A DNA stretch of 64,000 nt from Nocardioides islandensis. Lineage in GTDB: Bacteria; Actinomycetota; Actinomycetes; Propionibacteriales; Nocardioidaceae. The position numbers and the translations under genes were made by a program. A model generated the notes under the pieces. It saw nothing but the letters and a program-made list of their open reading frames with translations. It was not told the DNA's origin and ran no database searches. This document shows positions 29,023-37,242 of this stretch, one piece after another (positions within the stretch are counted from its first letter, which is position 1; each line of letters starts with the position of its first letter). Location of the stretch: assembly GCF_015352455.1 (NCBI RefSeq), contig NZ_JADKPN010000005.1:124001-188000 (forward strand). The letters are read 5' to 3'.

Positions 29023-30232
29023 CGGCGTGCAGCAGCTCGGCCAGCTTCGGGCGGATCGCCCAGGTCTCGACCAGCTCGTCGTACTCCTTGCGCACGCCGC
29101 CGCCGGTCACCGGCCCGCCGGTCCGGGTTGCGCGCAGCAGGGTGTTGCGCGGGGTGTGCTTGCTCTCGACGAACTGCATCACGTCGACGCGGTACCCCTG
29201 CATCCGCAGCAGGCTCGCGCGCACCGCGTCGGTCAGGGTGTCGGCGAACCGCTCGCGCAGGATGCCGTGGCGGGTGAGCATGGCGTACGGCGCGGGCGAC
29301 GGGTTCTTGCGCAGCTGGGCGGCGATGTCGTGGTGGCAGCAGGGCGCGGCGAGCACGAGCGGCGCGCCCCACTCGATGGCGCGGGCCAGCGCGTCGTCGG
29401 TCGCGGTGTCGCAGGCGTGGAGGGCCAGCACGACGTCCGGAGCCGGATCGAGCGTGACGTCCGCGATCCCGCTCACCACGAACTCGGCGTCCATCCCGAG
29501 CCCCGTCGCGAGCGCGGTGTTGCGGTCCGTCGACTGCTGCTTCACGTCGACGCCGATGACGGTGACGGGCAGGTCGCGCACGTGGGTGAGGTACCGCTGG
29601 GCCGCGAACGTGAGGTACCCGTTGCCGCAGCCGAGGTCGGCCATCCGCAGCGGCTCGTCCGCCGTCGGCCGGCGCAGGTGGCCCTTCTCGACGGCGTCGG
29701 AGATGGAGGCGTCGAGGATGCGCAGGAACTCCTCGACCTGGCGGTACTTCGCCTGCCGGCTGGGCTTCATCCGGCCCTCGTGGTCGGAGAGACCGAGCGC
29801 GACGAACACCGGGTCGTCCTCGGGCAGCAGCCTCCCCTTGTCCCGGTCGTGGTCCCGCCCGGCCTCGACCTCGGCCTCGCGGTCCGCGGTGTGCAACAGC
29901 GCGTCGCCCTTCTTGGTGACCCGCACCTGGTGCGACTGGGTGACGGTGTCGACGTGCCAGTTGCCGAACGGCTCGTCGAGGAGGGCGTCCACGGCGTCAC
30001 GGGCGTCGTCGCCGGGATCGTGGTTGGAGGTGTGCGCCTGCCGGTCGTCGTACGCCGTGACCTGCAGCCGGCGGCCGGCCTTCAGGTCGACGTACCGGAG
30101 CTCCACCCGGCGCCAGCGTGGCGGCTCGGTCCCTCTCCTGCGGCCGGAGGCGACAGCGCGGACCAACGCGTCCGGGTCGAGGATCTGCTGGCGCAGCTGG
30201 GTGAGCACGCGGAGCAGGGGCTGGGCAGGCAT
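29015..30232 (-). CDS. Class I SAM-dependent methyltransferase (METTL25/RRNAD1-like)
   Basis: 405 residues. The C-terminal half is a Rossmann methyltransferase: MADLGCGNGYLTFAAQRYL (SAM site), TVIGVDVKQQS, and DVVLALHACDTATDDALA followed by APCCHHD. The HACD and PCCHHD motifs are typical of the PF13679-like group, thought to act on RNA. The N-terminal 170 residues form a separate domain with VELRYVDLKAGRRLQVTAYDDRQAHTSN. Start ATG 30232. Substrate unknown. Confidence 0.75.
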   Translation of the reverse strand: MPAQPLLRVLTQLRQQILDPDALVRAVASGRRRGTEPPRWRRVELRYVDLKAGRRLQVTAYDDRQAHTSNHDPGDDARDAVDALLDEPFGNWHVDTVTQSHQVRVTKKGDALLHTADREAEVEAGRDHDRDKGRLLPEDDPVFVALGLSDHEGRMKPSRQAKYRQVEEFLRILDASISDAVEKGHLRRPTADEPLRMADLGCGNGYLTFAAQRYLTHVRDLPVTVIGVDVKQQSTDRNTALATGLGMDAEFVVSGIADVTLDPAPDVVLALHACDTATDDALARAIEWGAPLVLAAPCCHHDIAAQLRKNPSPAPYAMLTRHGILRERFADTLTDAVRASLLRMQGYRVDVMQFVESKHTPRNTLLRATRTGGPVTGGGVRKEYDELVETWAIRPKLAELLHADA

Positions 30233-30239
30233 CAGGGGT

Positions 30240-30326
30240 TCACTTCGAGAGAGCGGCGATCACGACGATCAGGAGCAGCGCCGCGAGCGCGACCGGGATG
30301 ACCAGTCGGCGGTGGCGCGGGTTCAC
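30240..30326 (-). CDS. Small single-pass membrane protein (28 aa)
   Basis: GTG at 30326 opens a 29-codon frame: a basic head NPRHRRLVIP, then a hydrophobic run VALAALLLIVVIAALSK. It sits 9 bases after the Nudix gene's stop and 7 bases before the methyltransferase start, all on the same strand. Composition (positive-inside head plus one TM helix) is unlike chance antisense coding and fits the small actinobacterial membrane proteins. No function known. Confidence 0.55.
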   Translation of the reverse strand: MNPRHRRLVIPVALAALLLIVVIAALSK

Positions 30327-30335
30327 CGCATGAGC

Positions 30336-31211
30336 CTAGTCGGCGGCGTTCAAGGCCTCGTGGACGACGTCGAGGACGTGGTGGGAGCCGTCGGTCAGCT
30401 CGGCGACGGGCACCCAGGCAACGGTGTCGGTCGTGCCGTCGACCTCGACCACGCGCGGTACGGCGTCGTCCGGCACCGTGGCGGCGAAGACCAGGGCGAC
30501 GGCATGGAAGTCCTCGTACCGGCCCGAGGGTGCCGTCCCGCTGAAGTGCTCGTCGTGCACGAGCAGCAGCTCGCCGACGTCCGGGGTGACACCGCACTCC
30601 TCCTCGACCTCACGGACCAGCGCCGCGGCCGGCGCCTCGCCGTGGTCGAGTCCGCCGCCGGGCAGGCTCCAGGAACCGGTGTGGAAGCCCTTCTCGGAGA
30701 AGCGCACCAGGAGGACGGCGTCCCACTTGCGGATCAGGGCGTAGGCGCCCACCCGCTGCATCCGGAACGGCGACCAGTCCTCCAGCGCCTGGGTGACCAT
30801 CGGCACCGTCGGCACGGTGCCGTCGAGCACGTCGGAGAGGAGGTGCCAGGCGGCCTCCGACGTCGAGCCGTCGACCTCGAGCACGCGGGGAGCCGGGGCG
30901 TCCGGCGGCACCCACGCGTCGTACACGATCCGCAGCGCGTGGTAGTCCGAACGTCCCCCGTCACGCTTCGCGTGCGGCATGTGGGCGGAGTACACGCGGG
31001 CCTGCTCCCCGACGAAGGCGTCGAGCCCCGTCTCCTCCTTGATCTCGCGCACGACGGCGTCGCGCGGGTCCTCGCCGTGGTCGAGGCCGCCGCCCGGCAG
31101 CGTCCAGAGCTCGTCGCGCGAGATGCGGTCAGCCAGCCGGGACAGCAGGATCCGTTCGTCGCGGACGATGACGGCGTACGCCGCCACGCGCTGTCGCCGG
31201 GGCAGAGGCAT
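30336..31211 (-). CDS. Tandem Nudix hydrolase
   Basis: 291 residues with two complete Nudix domains. The first box is GGGLDHGEDPRDAVVREIKEETGL (residues about 40-63); the second is GGGLDHGEAPAAALVREVEEECGV (about 190-213). Both keep the GX5EX7REUXEEXGU metal-binding pattern, so both halves could be active on nucleoside-diphosphate-X substrates. Start ATG 31211 (MPLPRRQRVAAYAVIVRD). The gene is 22 bases from the divergent acyltransferase gene and likely shares its promoter region. Confidence 0.88.
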   Translation of the reverse strand: MPLPRRQRVAAYAVIVRDERILLSRLADRISRDELWTLPGGGLDHGEDPRDAVVREIKEETGLDAFVGEQARVYSAHMPHAKRDGGRSDYHALRIVYDAWVPPDAPAPRVLEVDGSTSEAAWHLLSDVLDGTVPTVPMVTQALEDWSPFRMQRVGAYALIRKWDAVLLVRFSEKGFHTGSWSLPGGGLDHGEAPAAALVREVEEECGVTPDVGELLLVHDEHFSGTAPSGRYEDFHAVALVFAATVPDDAVPRVVEVDGTTDTVAWVPVAELTDGSHHVLDVVHEALNAAD

Positions 31212-31233
31212 GCACCCGATTATGGTTCTCGCG

Positions 31234-32316
31234 ATGTCCTCGTCCGTGAACCCAGCCGTGAGCCCTGCCGTGGCTCCTGCGCCCAAGACGCGCGACCCGT
31301 GGCTGGACAACGCCAAGATGGTGCTGGTCACGATCGTGGTGGTCGGCCACCTGATGGTGCTCGTGCCCGACGGTGGCGAGAAGAACCGCGCCTACGACTT
31401 CATCTACTACTTCCACATCCCGGCGTTCGTGCTGGTGACGGGCTACCTCTCCCGGACGTTCCGGTACAGCCGCCGGCACCTCCTCGCGCTGGTCACCACG
31501 CTGGTGGTGCCGTACATCGTCATCGGCTGGCTGATGATCCACTGGCGCGTCCTGCTGGACGAGGCTCCGCCCGGGCTCGAGTGGTTCCAGAACCCGCGCT
31601 GGCCGATGTGGTACCTCGCGGCGGTCGTGATGTGGCGGCTCGTGACGCCGATCTTCCGGTGGCACCCCCTGATGGTCGTGGTGGCGATCGCGATCTCTCT
31701 CCTGGGCGGCCTCACCAACCAGGAGCTGTTCGACATCAACCGGGCGATGGGCTTCCTCCCGTTCTTCGTGATCGGCCTGCACCTCCAGCCGTCGCACCTG
31801 GCCCTGCTGCGACGTCCCCGTGCGTGGGTCGTCGGAGTCGTCGGGGTGCTGTTCGTCTGGTGGATCGCCGACCACACCGACGACTTCTGGAGCACGCAGT
31901 TCCTGTACTTCCGTGCGCCGTACGCCGAGCTCGGCGCCTCCGACGGCGAGGGCATGTGGATCCGCGCCCGGCTCATCGTCGTTGCGCTCGTGGGCTCCTT
32001 CGCTGTTCTCGCCCTGGTCCCGCGCCGGCGTTCGTTCCTGACCCGGATGGGCGCCTGGAGCCTGGTCGTCTACCTCTGCCACGGCTTCGTCGTCCGGTAC
32101 CTCGAGTACCGCGGCTACGAGGACTGGATGCCCGGCTCCACCTGGTGGTCGGTCCTCCTCACCGTCGCCGTCGGCATCGCCCTCGCGCTGCTGATCGCCG
32201 CCGAACCCGTCGCCCGCGTCCTCAACGTCGTTGTCGACCCGATCAGCTCGATCGCCGCGCTCCGCACCGCCCTCGCTGGTCGAGGACGGAAGGAGTCGGG
32301 CCACGAGACCCGGTAA
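31234..32316 (+). CDS. Acyltransferase-family membrane protein (fucose 4-O-acetylase-like)
   Basis: 360-residue multi-spanning membrane protein (about 10 TM) of the Acyl_transf_3 family: DNAKMVLVTIVVVGHL with the catalytic-type His, FIYYFHIPAFVLVTGYLS, RWPMWYLAAVVMWR, and LPFFVIGLHL. Such proteins O-acylate surface sugars. The last 14 residues (LAGRGRKESGHETR) are encoded by a copy of the dispersed palindromic repeat, which also provides the stop codon. Start ATG 31234, with ATG 31222 as an alternative. Confidence 0.82.
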   Translation: MSSSVNPAVSPAVAPAPKTRDPWLDNAKMVLVTIVVVGHLMVLVPDGGEKNRAYDFIYYFHIPAFVLVTGYLSRTFRYSRRHLLALVTTLVVPYIVIGWLMIHWRVLLDEAPPGLEWFQNPRWPMWYLAAVVMWRLVTPIFRWHPLMVVVAIAISLLGGLTNQELFDINRAMGFLPFFVIGLHLQPSHLALLRRPRAWVVGVVGVLFVWWIADHTDDFWSTQFLYFRAPYAELGASDGEGMWIRARLIVVALVGSFAVLALVPRRRSFLTRMGAWSLVVYLCHGFVVRYLEYRGYEDWMPGSTWWSVLLTVAVGIALALLIAAEPVARVLNVVVDPISSIAALRTALAGRGRKESGHETR

Positions 32317-32383
32317 CCCCCGCTGGACGAGGAGGGACGCAGTCCCACGCTGGTCGAGGAGGGACGAAGTCCCGTCACGAGAC
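32275..32383. repeat. Three tandem copies of the dispersed palindromic unit
   Basis: Units start at 32275 (GCTGGTCGAGGA...CCACGAGACCC), 32322 (GCTGGACGAGGAGGGAC..) and 32349 (GCTGGTCGAGGAGGGAC...GTCACGAGAC to 32383). The second and third carry an internal hairpin GGGAC/GTCCC. The first lies in the acyltransferase coding sequence; the others start the gap before the HNH gene. Confidence 0.75.
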
Positions 32384-32623
32384 GTCGGCTCACGCTCCGC
32401 GTGCGTTGCGGTGGTGACGAACGAACAGGGGTGGCCGGTCGCCGTAGGTGGTGGCGGTGGCCAGGTGAAGGCCGTGCCCGCTGGCAGGTCCGTGGGTGGT
32501 CGACCGCTGTGGTCACCGCCCGAGACAACCTCCCGAAAGTCGTTGGCCAGTATCCCGGAATCCCTTGTGGACAAAGGCTTTCCGGGCCGTTGGAGTGTCG
32601 GTGGTCGATGCTTGGATGGATCC
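32384..32623. other. Gap upstream of the HNH protein gene
   Basis: Together with the repeat copies this makes a 307-base gap after the acyltransferase. I see no convincing small gene. No clear -35/-10 pair stands out, although the HNH gene must be transcribed from here or by read-through. The last 100 bases are somewhat AT-richer than the surroundings. Confidence 0.4.
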
Positions 32624-33847
32624 ATGTCCAGCCGGTCCGAGACCCCGATCGCGGCGATCAACGCCGCCCTCGACGACCTCGCCGGCGTGGACCCGACCTA
32701 CCAGACCGTGGCCGAGCGGAAAGCACGGCTGACAGCGATCTCGCAGGTGATCGCCAAGGCCGAGGCCGACCGCCTCCGGGTCCTGGCCGTCTCCGACGAC
32801 ATCGCCATCGAGACCGGCGCCCGGTCCACCGCCCACTGGCTCGCCGCCGAGACCCGCGACGGGATCGGGCAGGTCCGGGTCCGGGAGAAGATCGCCCGCA
32901 TCGGTGGCGAGGCGATCACGGCCGCGATGAGCAGCAGCGGCATGAACGTCGCGCAGGCCCGGGAGATCGTCGACGCCCTGGAGCGACTCCCCAAGAACCT
33001 GGACCCCGAGCTCCGCGACAAGGGCGAGGCCTACCTGATCGGAGAGGCCGCCCACTTCGGACCACCCGAGCTGCGACGGCTCGGGGCCAGGCTGCTGGAG
33101 GTCATCGCCCCCGAGGACGCCGACGAAGCGGAGTACCAGCGACTCCTCGCCGAGGACCGGAGGGCCCGGGCCGTCACCCGGCTCACCTTCCGCGACCGTG
33201 GCGACGGTTCGGGAGACCTCCACGCCCGGATGCCCATGCCTGTGCTGAACCGGCTACGTACCTACCTGGAGTCCTACACCGCACCACGACGCGGACCCCT
33301 CGGCGGCGCGCTCGGGGACGAGGTCGACCAGCTGCCCGCACCCCGACGTCGTGGGGAGGCGTTCTGCGCCCTCCTGGAGAACCTCCCCACCAACGCCCTG
33401 CCCAAGCACGGCGGGACCGCCACCACCGTCATGGTGATGATCGACCTCGAGACCCTCCGGTCCGGCACCGGGACCGCGGAGACCTCCACCGGGGACCGGC
33501 TCACCGCCGAACAGACCCGCCGGCTGGCCTGCCAGGCCGGCATCATCCCCGTCGTCCTCGGCGGCAAGGGAGAGATCCTCGACCTCGGCCGCAGCAAACG
33601 CCTCTTCACCGGCCCCCAACGCAAGGCCATGGCCCTCCGCGACCGCCAATGCACCGCCGACGGCTGCACCATCCCCGCCGCCTGGTGCGAAGCCCACCAC
33701 CACCAGCAGCCCTGGTCCCGCGGTGGCAAGACGAACCTCGCCGACGGCAAGCTCCTCTGCCCCTTCCACCACCACCGCGCCCACGACCCCGCCTGGGCCA
33801 CCCACCACCACCCCAACGGATCCACCACCTTCCACCGCCGGACGTGA
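32624..33847 (+). CDS. DUF222/13E12-repeat family protein with HNH endonuclease domain
   Basis: 407 residues: a helical DUF222 domain (residues about 10-290) and a C-terminal HNH module, CTADGCTIPAAWCEAHHHQQPWSRGGKTNL followed by LLCPFHHHRAHD, with all zinc Cys and the His-Asn-His core. These REP13E12-like proteins are multicopy in actinobacterial genomes and suspected of mobility, but their targets are unknown. No terminal repeats or target duplications are seen flanking this copy. Start ATG 32624. Confidence 0.88.
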   Translation: MSSRSETPIAAINAALDDLAGVDPTYQTVAERKARLTAISQVIAKAEADRLRVLAVSDDIAIETGARSTAHWLAAETRDGIGQVRVREKIARIGGEAITAAMSSSGMNVAQAREIVDALERLPKNLDPELRDKGEAYLIGEAAHFGPPELRRLGARLLEVIAPEDADEAEYQRLLAEDRRARAVTRLTFRDRGDGSGDLHARMPMPVLNRLRTYLESYTAPRRGPLGGALGDEVDQLPAPRRRGEAFCALLENLPTNALPKHGGTATTVMVMIDLETLRSGTGTAETSTGDRLTAEQTRRLACQAGIIPVVLGGKGEILDLGRSKRLFTGPQRKAMALRDRQCTADGCTIPAAWCEAHHHQQPWSRGGKTNLADGKLLCPFHHHRAHDPAWATHHHPNGSTTFHRRT

Positions 33848-33848
33848 G

Positions 33849-33866
33849 CCACGCGTCAGCGCGTGG
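33849..33866 (+). terminator. Short stem-loop after the HNH gene
   Basis: CCACGCG (33849-33855) and CGCGTGG (33860-33866) form a 7-bp stem with a 4-base loop, starting one base after the HNH stop codon. There is no T-tract, as is common in high-GC actinobacteria. Confidence 0.5.
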
Positions 33867-34054
33867 TCGAAACCTCCTCGAACGACCGCGCCGAGCGCCA
33901 CGCGCTCGACGCAGGGACCACCCGTGAGTGGTACGGGTTCACACCGGCACATGTGAGACGTCGGTCGCCCCGAGGTATCACCCGTCCGTGAGCCCACCTC
34001 CTCGGCAGCAGTCGCGTGGCACCAGGCCACGCCACCCAACCCGAAGGAACAGCC

Positions 34055-34282
34055 ATGCGTGAGATCGCACGTAGCGCGCTGCGCGAAGAGGTCGTCTCGG
34101 CCCTCATCGACAGCGGCGCCATCAACCTCGAGAAGGCGGGCACGGTGTTCAGCAAGTTCGCCGAGTCCGCCCTGCGCACCAACGAGGAGCTGACCATCTC
34201 GGTCGGTCCCTGGAACTACCTGGCCTGCGGCTGGCCCGGCCCCGAGATCCGCGGCATCGAGCTCGGCCTGCGCGAGGGCTGA
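34055..34282 (+). CDS. Small hypothetical protein (75 aa)
   Basis: Start ATG 34055 with GAAGGA 8 bases upstream gives MREIARSALREEVVSALIDSGAINLEKAGTVFSKF and a C-terminus with NYLACGWPGPEIRGIEL. I do not recognise the family. It is soluble, with an amphipathic helical first half and a single Cys followed by Gly-Trp-Pro-Gly-Pro. It ends 7 bases before the next unknown gene, on the same strand, so the two are probably co-transcribed. Confidence 0.65.
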   Translation: MREIARSALREEVVSALIDSGAINLEKAGTVFSKFAESALRTNEELTISVGPWNYLACGWPGPEIRGIELGLREG

Positions 34283-34289
34283 TCCCACG

Positions 34290-35414
34290 GTGCCGCACCG
34301 GATCCCCCTTCCTCCCACCGGCGACGAGCTCCGCGCCGTCGTCACCTCGAGCCTCGCGCTCACCGCGGAGGCCGTCGGCAGCCTCGACGCGTACCCCGGC
34401 CTCCTCGACCCCGAGAAGCTCGTCGGCGAAGCCCTGCTCCTGCTCCGGGCGACGCGCACCGAGGCGGACACCTCCGAGTGGCAGACCCTGTACGACGCCA
34501 CCGCACCCCGCGCGCGTGCGGCCGACCTCGCCCCCCGTATCTGCCGCGACCCCGGTCGCGCACTCGAGCTCGCCTTCACGCACGTCCAGCTCTCCGACCT
34601 CGGGGACCGCGACCCCGCGGTCGACGTCCTGCTCGACCTCGCCCTCGCCGAGGAGGCGACCGGCCCAGCGCCGTACGTCGTCCCCGAGCTCCAGCGGCAG
34701 TGGCTCCGCGACGTCCGGCGCGAGCAGCCCGACGAGACGGCCTGGCGCAGGCTGCTGCGCGGGTCGAGCCTCGCCCGCCCGATCGACCTGCTGCGGTGCA
34801 GCACCCAGGACGTGTACGACCTGACCCATGCCGTCATGCACGGCACCGACCTGGGGCTGTGGCCGCTCACCTCGCCACGCGACCCGGTCGAGCTGGCCGA
34901 GGACCTGGACGCCCTGCTCGGCATCGCCCTGGACGCCGAGAACCTCGACCTCACCACCGAGCTGCTCTGGGCGTGGCCGATGCTCCGGCTCCCGTGGACG
35001 GCCGCCGCCGGCGTCGCCCTGGACACCGTCATCGAGAGGCACGCGCGCCTCGGGTACCTCCCCGGACCGGGCCTCGACCCCACCGGCGGACCCGACCGGA
35101 CCCAGGTCCTCGGTACCTCGTACCACGCCACCCTCGTCCTCGGGATCCTCGCCGCGGCCCTCCTCCGCGCCGGTGAGCTCCCGACCGCGGACGACGGCGG
35201 CCTCGACGCCACGCACCTCGCCGTCGCGCTGCGCCGGGCCAGCGACGACGCCGACATCGCGGAGGTACATCGCCTGCTCGGGCAGGCCGTGGAGTCGGGC
35301 CTGACCCAGGGACGGGCCGTGGTGCAGGCGACCGCCCTGCTGCGCCGGGTCACCGCGCTGGTCCTCCAGGACGCCTCGGCCGAGCGGCGTACGATCTCGG
35401 CATGCACCGGCTGA
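34290..35414 (+). CDS. Hypothetical protein, possibly DUF6895-like (helical)
   Basis: 374 residues, GTG start. Mostly helical with no TM segment or signal peptide: AVGSLDAYPGLLDPEKLVGEALLLLRATR, DVYDLTHAVMHGTDLGLWPL and TELLWAWPMLRLPW are recognisable blocks. The 'THxxxH'-like DLTHAVMHGTD and GTSYHATLVLGILAA could be functional sites. It resembles actinobacterial DUF6895-type proteins only weakly by eye. It lies between a 75-aa protein and a DUF6412-like/YidC pair and overlaps the DUF6412-like gene by 13 bases. Confidence 0.55.
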   Translation: MPHRIPLPPTGDELRAVVTSSLALTAEAVGSLDAYPGLLDPEKLVGEALLLLRATRTEADTSEWQTLYDATAPRARAADLAPRICRDPGRALELAFTHVQLSDLGDRDPAVDVLLDLALAEEATGPAPYVVPELQRQWLRDVRREQPDETAWRRLLRGSSLARPIDLLRCSTQDVYDLTHAVMHGTDLGLWPLTSPRDPVELAEDLDALLGIALDAENLDLTTELLWAWPMLRLPWTAAAGVALDTVIERHARLGYLPGPGLDPTGGPDRTQVLGTSYHATLVLGILAAALLRAGELPTADDGGLDATHLAVALRRASDDADIAEVHRLLGQAVESGLTQGRAVVQATALLRRVTALVLQDASAERRTISACTG

Positions 35415-35683
35415 CGCACGCGCTCGCGCTGTCGTGCGCCGGTGCCCTCGGCCTGGTGCTGCCGACCCTGCTCGTCGGCGCCGATGCGCCGGCCACGCTG
35501 GTGGTCGCGACACTGGCCGCCGCCGTCGCCGCCATGGTCTGCGTCGCCGGACGCCTCGTCCTGGCTCCTGCGTGGGCCACCGTGCACGTCGAGGACCGCA
35601 CGCACGCACCCCGGCGTGGTCCGGGACGGGTCACCGACCCGACGCACCACCCGATCCGCCGGCGCGCTCCCGGACAGGCCTGA
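35402..35683 (+). CDS. DUF6412-like small membrane protein
   Basis: 93 residues: two TM helices (LALSCAGALGLVLPTLLVG and LVVATLAAAVAAMVCVAGRLVL), then a basic, Pro/Arg/His-rich cytoplasmic tail (HAPRRGPGRVTDPTHHPIRRRAPGQA). Small proteins of this plan (DUF6412) are found next to YidC/Oxa1 insertase genes in streptomycetes, which matches the neighbour here. It overlaps the preceding gene by 13 bases. Family assignment is from layout and context. Confidence 0.6.
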   Translation: MHRLTHALALSCAGALGLVLPTLLVGADAPATLVVATLAAAVAAMVCVAGRLVLAPAWATVHVEDRTHAPRRGPGRVTDPTHHPIRRRAPGQA

Positions 35684-35742
35684 CCGCTCGCCCCTGCGCG
35701 AGCGCCTCAGCCCATCCCCGTCCGAACCCCAGGAGCTCTCGC

Positions 35743-36546
35743 ATGTCCGTTCTCGACCCGTTGTCGCACGCCCTCGCCGCCCTCGTCGCCTCCTTCCACT
35801 CCACCCTGACCGCCCTCGGCGCCGACCCCGCCACGGGCCTCACCTGGACGCTGTCCGTCGTCGCCGTCGTCATGACCGTCCGCCTCGCCCTCCTCCCGCT
35901 GGTGGTCCACGGGGTCCGGTCCGCCCACGCCGCAGCGCGCGCCCGACCGCAGCTGGCCGACCTGTCCCACCGCTACCGCAACCGCGCCGACCTGGAGAGC
36001 ATCCGTCGGCTGCGGGAGGAGCGCCGCGCCATCGCCGCCGAGCACGGACAGTCCCGCCTCGGCTGCCTGCCGATGCTCCTCCAGGTGCCCGTCTGGATCG
36101 CCCTCTACCACCTGCTCAGCCAGGTGGCCGCCGGCACGTCGGTCGGCGCGATGACCCCGGCGCTGGTCGCGTCCCTGGGTGCGGCGACCTTCCTCGGAGT
36201 TCCGCTCGCCGACCGCGGCTACGTCGGCCTCGGCCCGGCCCACCTCGCCGTGACGGCGGGCCTCGCCCTGCTCGCGGCCGGCCTCGCCTTCGTGACCCAG
36301 CGGTACGTCGTGGCGCCCAACACGGTGACCGACGGGCTGCCGCAAGCGGTGGCCACCGCCCAGCACCTGGTGCCGCTGGCCTCGGCCGTCTCGCTGCTCG
36401 TGGCCGGCAGCGTCGTACCGCTGGCCCTGCTCGTCTACTGGGCGTGCAGCGGAGCCTGGACCCTCGCGCAGTCGGCCGTCATCACCCGATGGTTCCCGAC
36501 GCCCGGGACGCCGGCGGCCGCACGCGCCGCGCTCAGGGCCGGGTGA
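35743..36546 (+). CDS. YidC/Oxa1-family membrane insertase (extra copy)
   Basis: 267 residues, about five TM helices. Characteristic: WTLSVVAVVMTVRLALLPLVVHGVRSA with the conserved Arg, a charged cytoplasmic hairpin (RYRNRADLESIRRLREERRAI), GCLPMLLQVPVWIALYHLLS, and VPLALLVYWACSGAWTLAQ near the end. It lies outside the rnpA-yidC-jag locus, so it is presumably a second, specialised insertase serving the neighbouring unknown proteins (inferred). AGGAG precedes the ATG 35743. Confidence 0.82.
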   Translation: MSVLDPLSHALAALVASFHSTLTALGADPATGLTWTLSVVAVVMTVRLALLPLVVHGVRSAHAAARARPQLADLSHRYRNRADLESIRRLREERRAIAAEHGQSRLGCLPMLLQVPVWIALYHLLSQVAAGTSVGAMTPALVASLGAATFLGVPLADRGYVGLGPAHLAVTAGLALLAAGLAFVTQRYVVAPNTVTDGLPQAVATAQHLVPLASAVSLLVAGSVVPLALLVYWACSGAWTLAQSAVITRWFPTPGTPAAARAALRAG

Positions 36547-36661
36547 GCGCCTCGACCGGCGCCACCGGCACGACGCCGTCCGCCGTGGCGGCGAGGTCCT
36601 CGTCGAGGGTGACCGCCTCGGAGCGGATCGCCGCGGGAGCCACGATGGCGTACCGCGTCAC
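36533..36661 (-). CDS. Small hypothetical ORF (42 aa) coupled to DinB
   Basis: A GTG at 36661 overlaps the DinB stop (GTGA) and opens 42 codons: VTRYAIVAPAAIRSEAVTLDE..., ending VEALTRP. The last 14 bases overlap the 3' end of the convergent yidC-like gene. Overlapping-start geometry is like the real operon junctions around it, but there is no family evidence. Confidence 0.35.
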   Translation of the reverse strand: MTRYAIVAPAAIRSEAVTLDEDLAATADGVVPVAPVEALTRP

Positions 36662-37242
36662 GAGCCGGCCTCGCGCGCAGCCGCCTCCACGCGCGCGTGG
36701 TAGGCCGCCCAGTCGTAGCCGTCGAGGATGTTGGGGTCTCCCGGACGGCGGCCGACGGCGGAGTCGATCAGCTCCCGCACGATGTCCATCTGCCCCGCGT
36801 GGCGGGCCGTCTCGTCGACCATGTGCACCGCGACCTGTCCGAGGGTGACCTCCGGCTCCCGCCACCACTGCACGGTCCCCACGGCGTCGATGTCCCGCGC
36901 CGCGAACGTCTCCTGCGCGTGCGACCACGAGTCCCGGTAGAGGCCGATGACCCACTCGCTCGCCTGGTCCGCCTTCACCCACAGGTCGTCCTGCGGGTCG
37001 GCGTTCTCGTCGGAGTACCAGGTCATCTCGTCCGTGCGCGGGAAGGGCCGTCCGAACGTGGCGCCGAAGTAGCCCGCCTGCACGCTCGCCAGGTGCTTGA
37101 CCACCCCGAGCAGGTTCGTGGCCGTCGGCGTCATCGGCCGGCGCAGGTCGTACTCGGACAGTCCGTCGAGCTTGTGGAGCACCGAGGCGTTCAGGAGTCC
37201 GAGGCGCTCGACGAGGTGGGCCTTCAGGTCGTTCGAGGTCAT
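36658..37242 (-). CDS. DinB-family protein (mycothiol-dependent-type fold)
   Basis: 194-residue four-helix-bundle protein of the DinB/DUF664 group. Metal-binding His residues are seen in GVVKHLASVQAGYFG and VHMVDETARHAGQMDIVRELIDG-type sequence (here RELIDSAVG). Members are metal-dependent thiol transferases or of unknown role, in actinobacteria often mycothiol-linked. The ATG overlaps the stop of the upstream acyltransferase (ATGA). Confidence 0.82.
   Translation of the reverse strand: MTSNDLKAHLVERLGLLNASVLHKLDGLSEYDLRRPMTPTATNLLGVVKHLASVQAGYFGATFGRPFPRTDEMTWYSDENADPQDDLWVKADQASEWVIGLYRDSWSHAQETFAARDIDAVGTVQWWREPEVTLGQVAVHMVDETARHAGQMDIVRELIDSAVGRRPGDPNILDGYDWAAYHARVEAAAREAGS

Noticed and set aside
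28036..30232. Beta-propeller and methyltransferase pair as a defence system
   Set aside because: Overlap shows co-transcription, but no nuclease, toxin or restriction partner is present, and the methyltransferase resembles RNA-type families.
32624..33847. HNH/13E12 gene as an intact mobile element
   Set aside because: No terminal inverted repeats, target duplications or integrase accompany it. The neighbouring repeats belong to the dispersed palindromic family.
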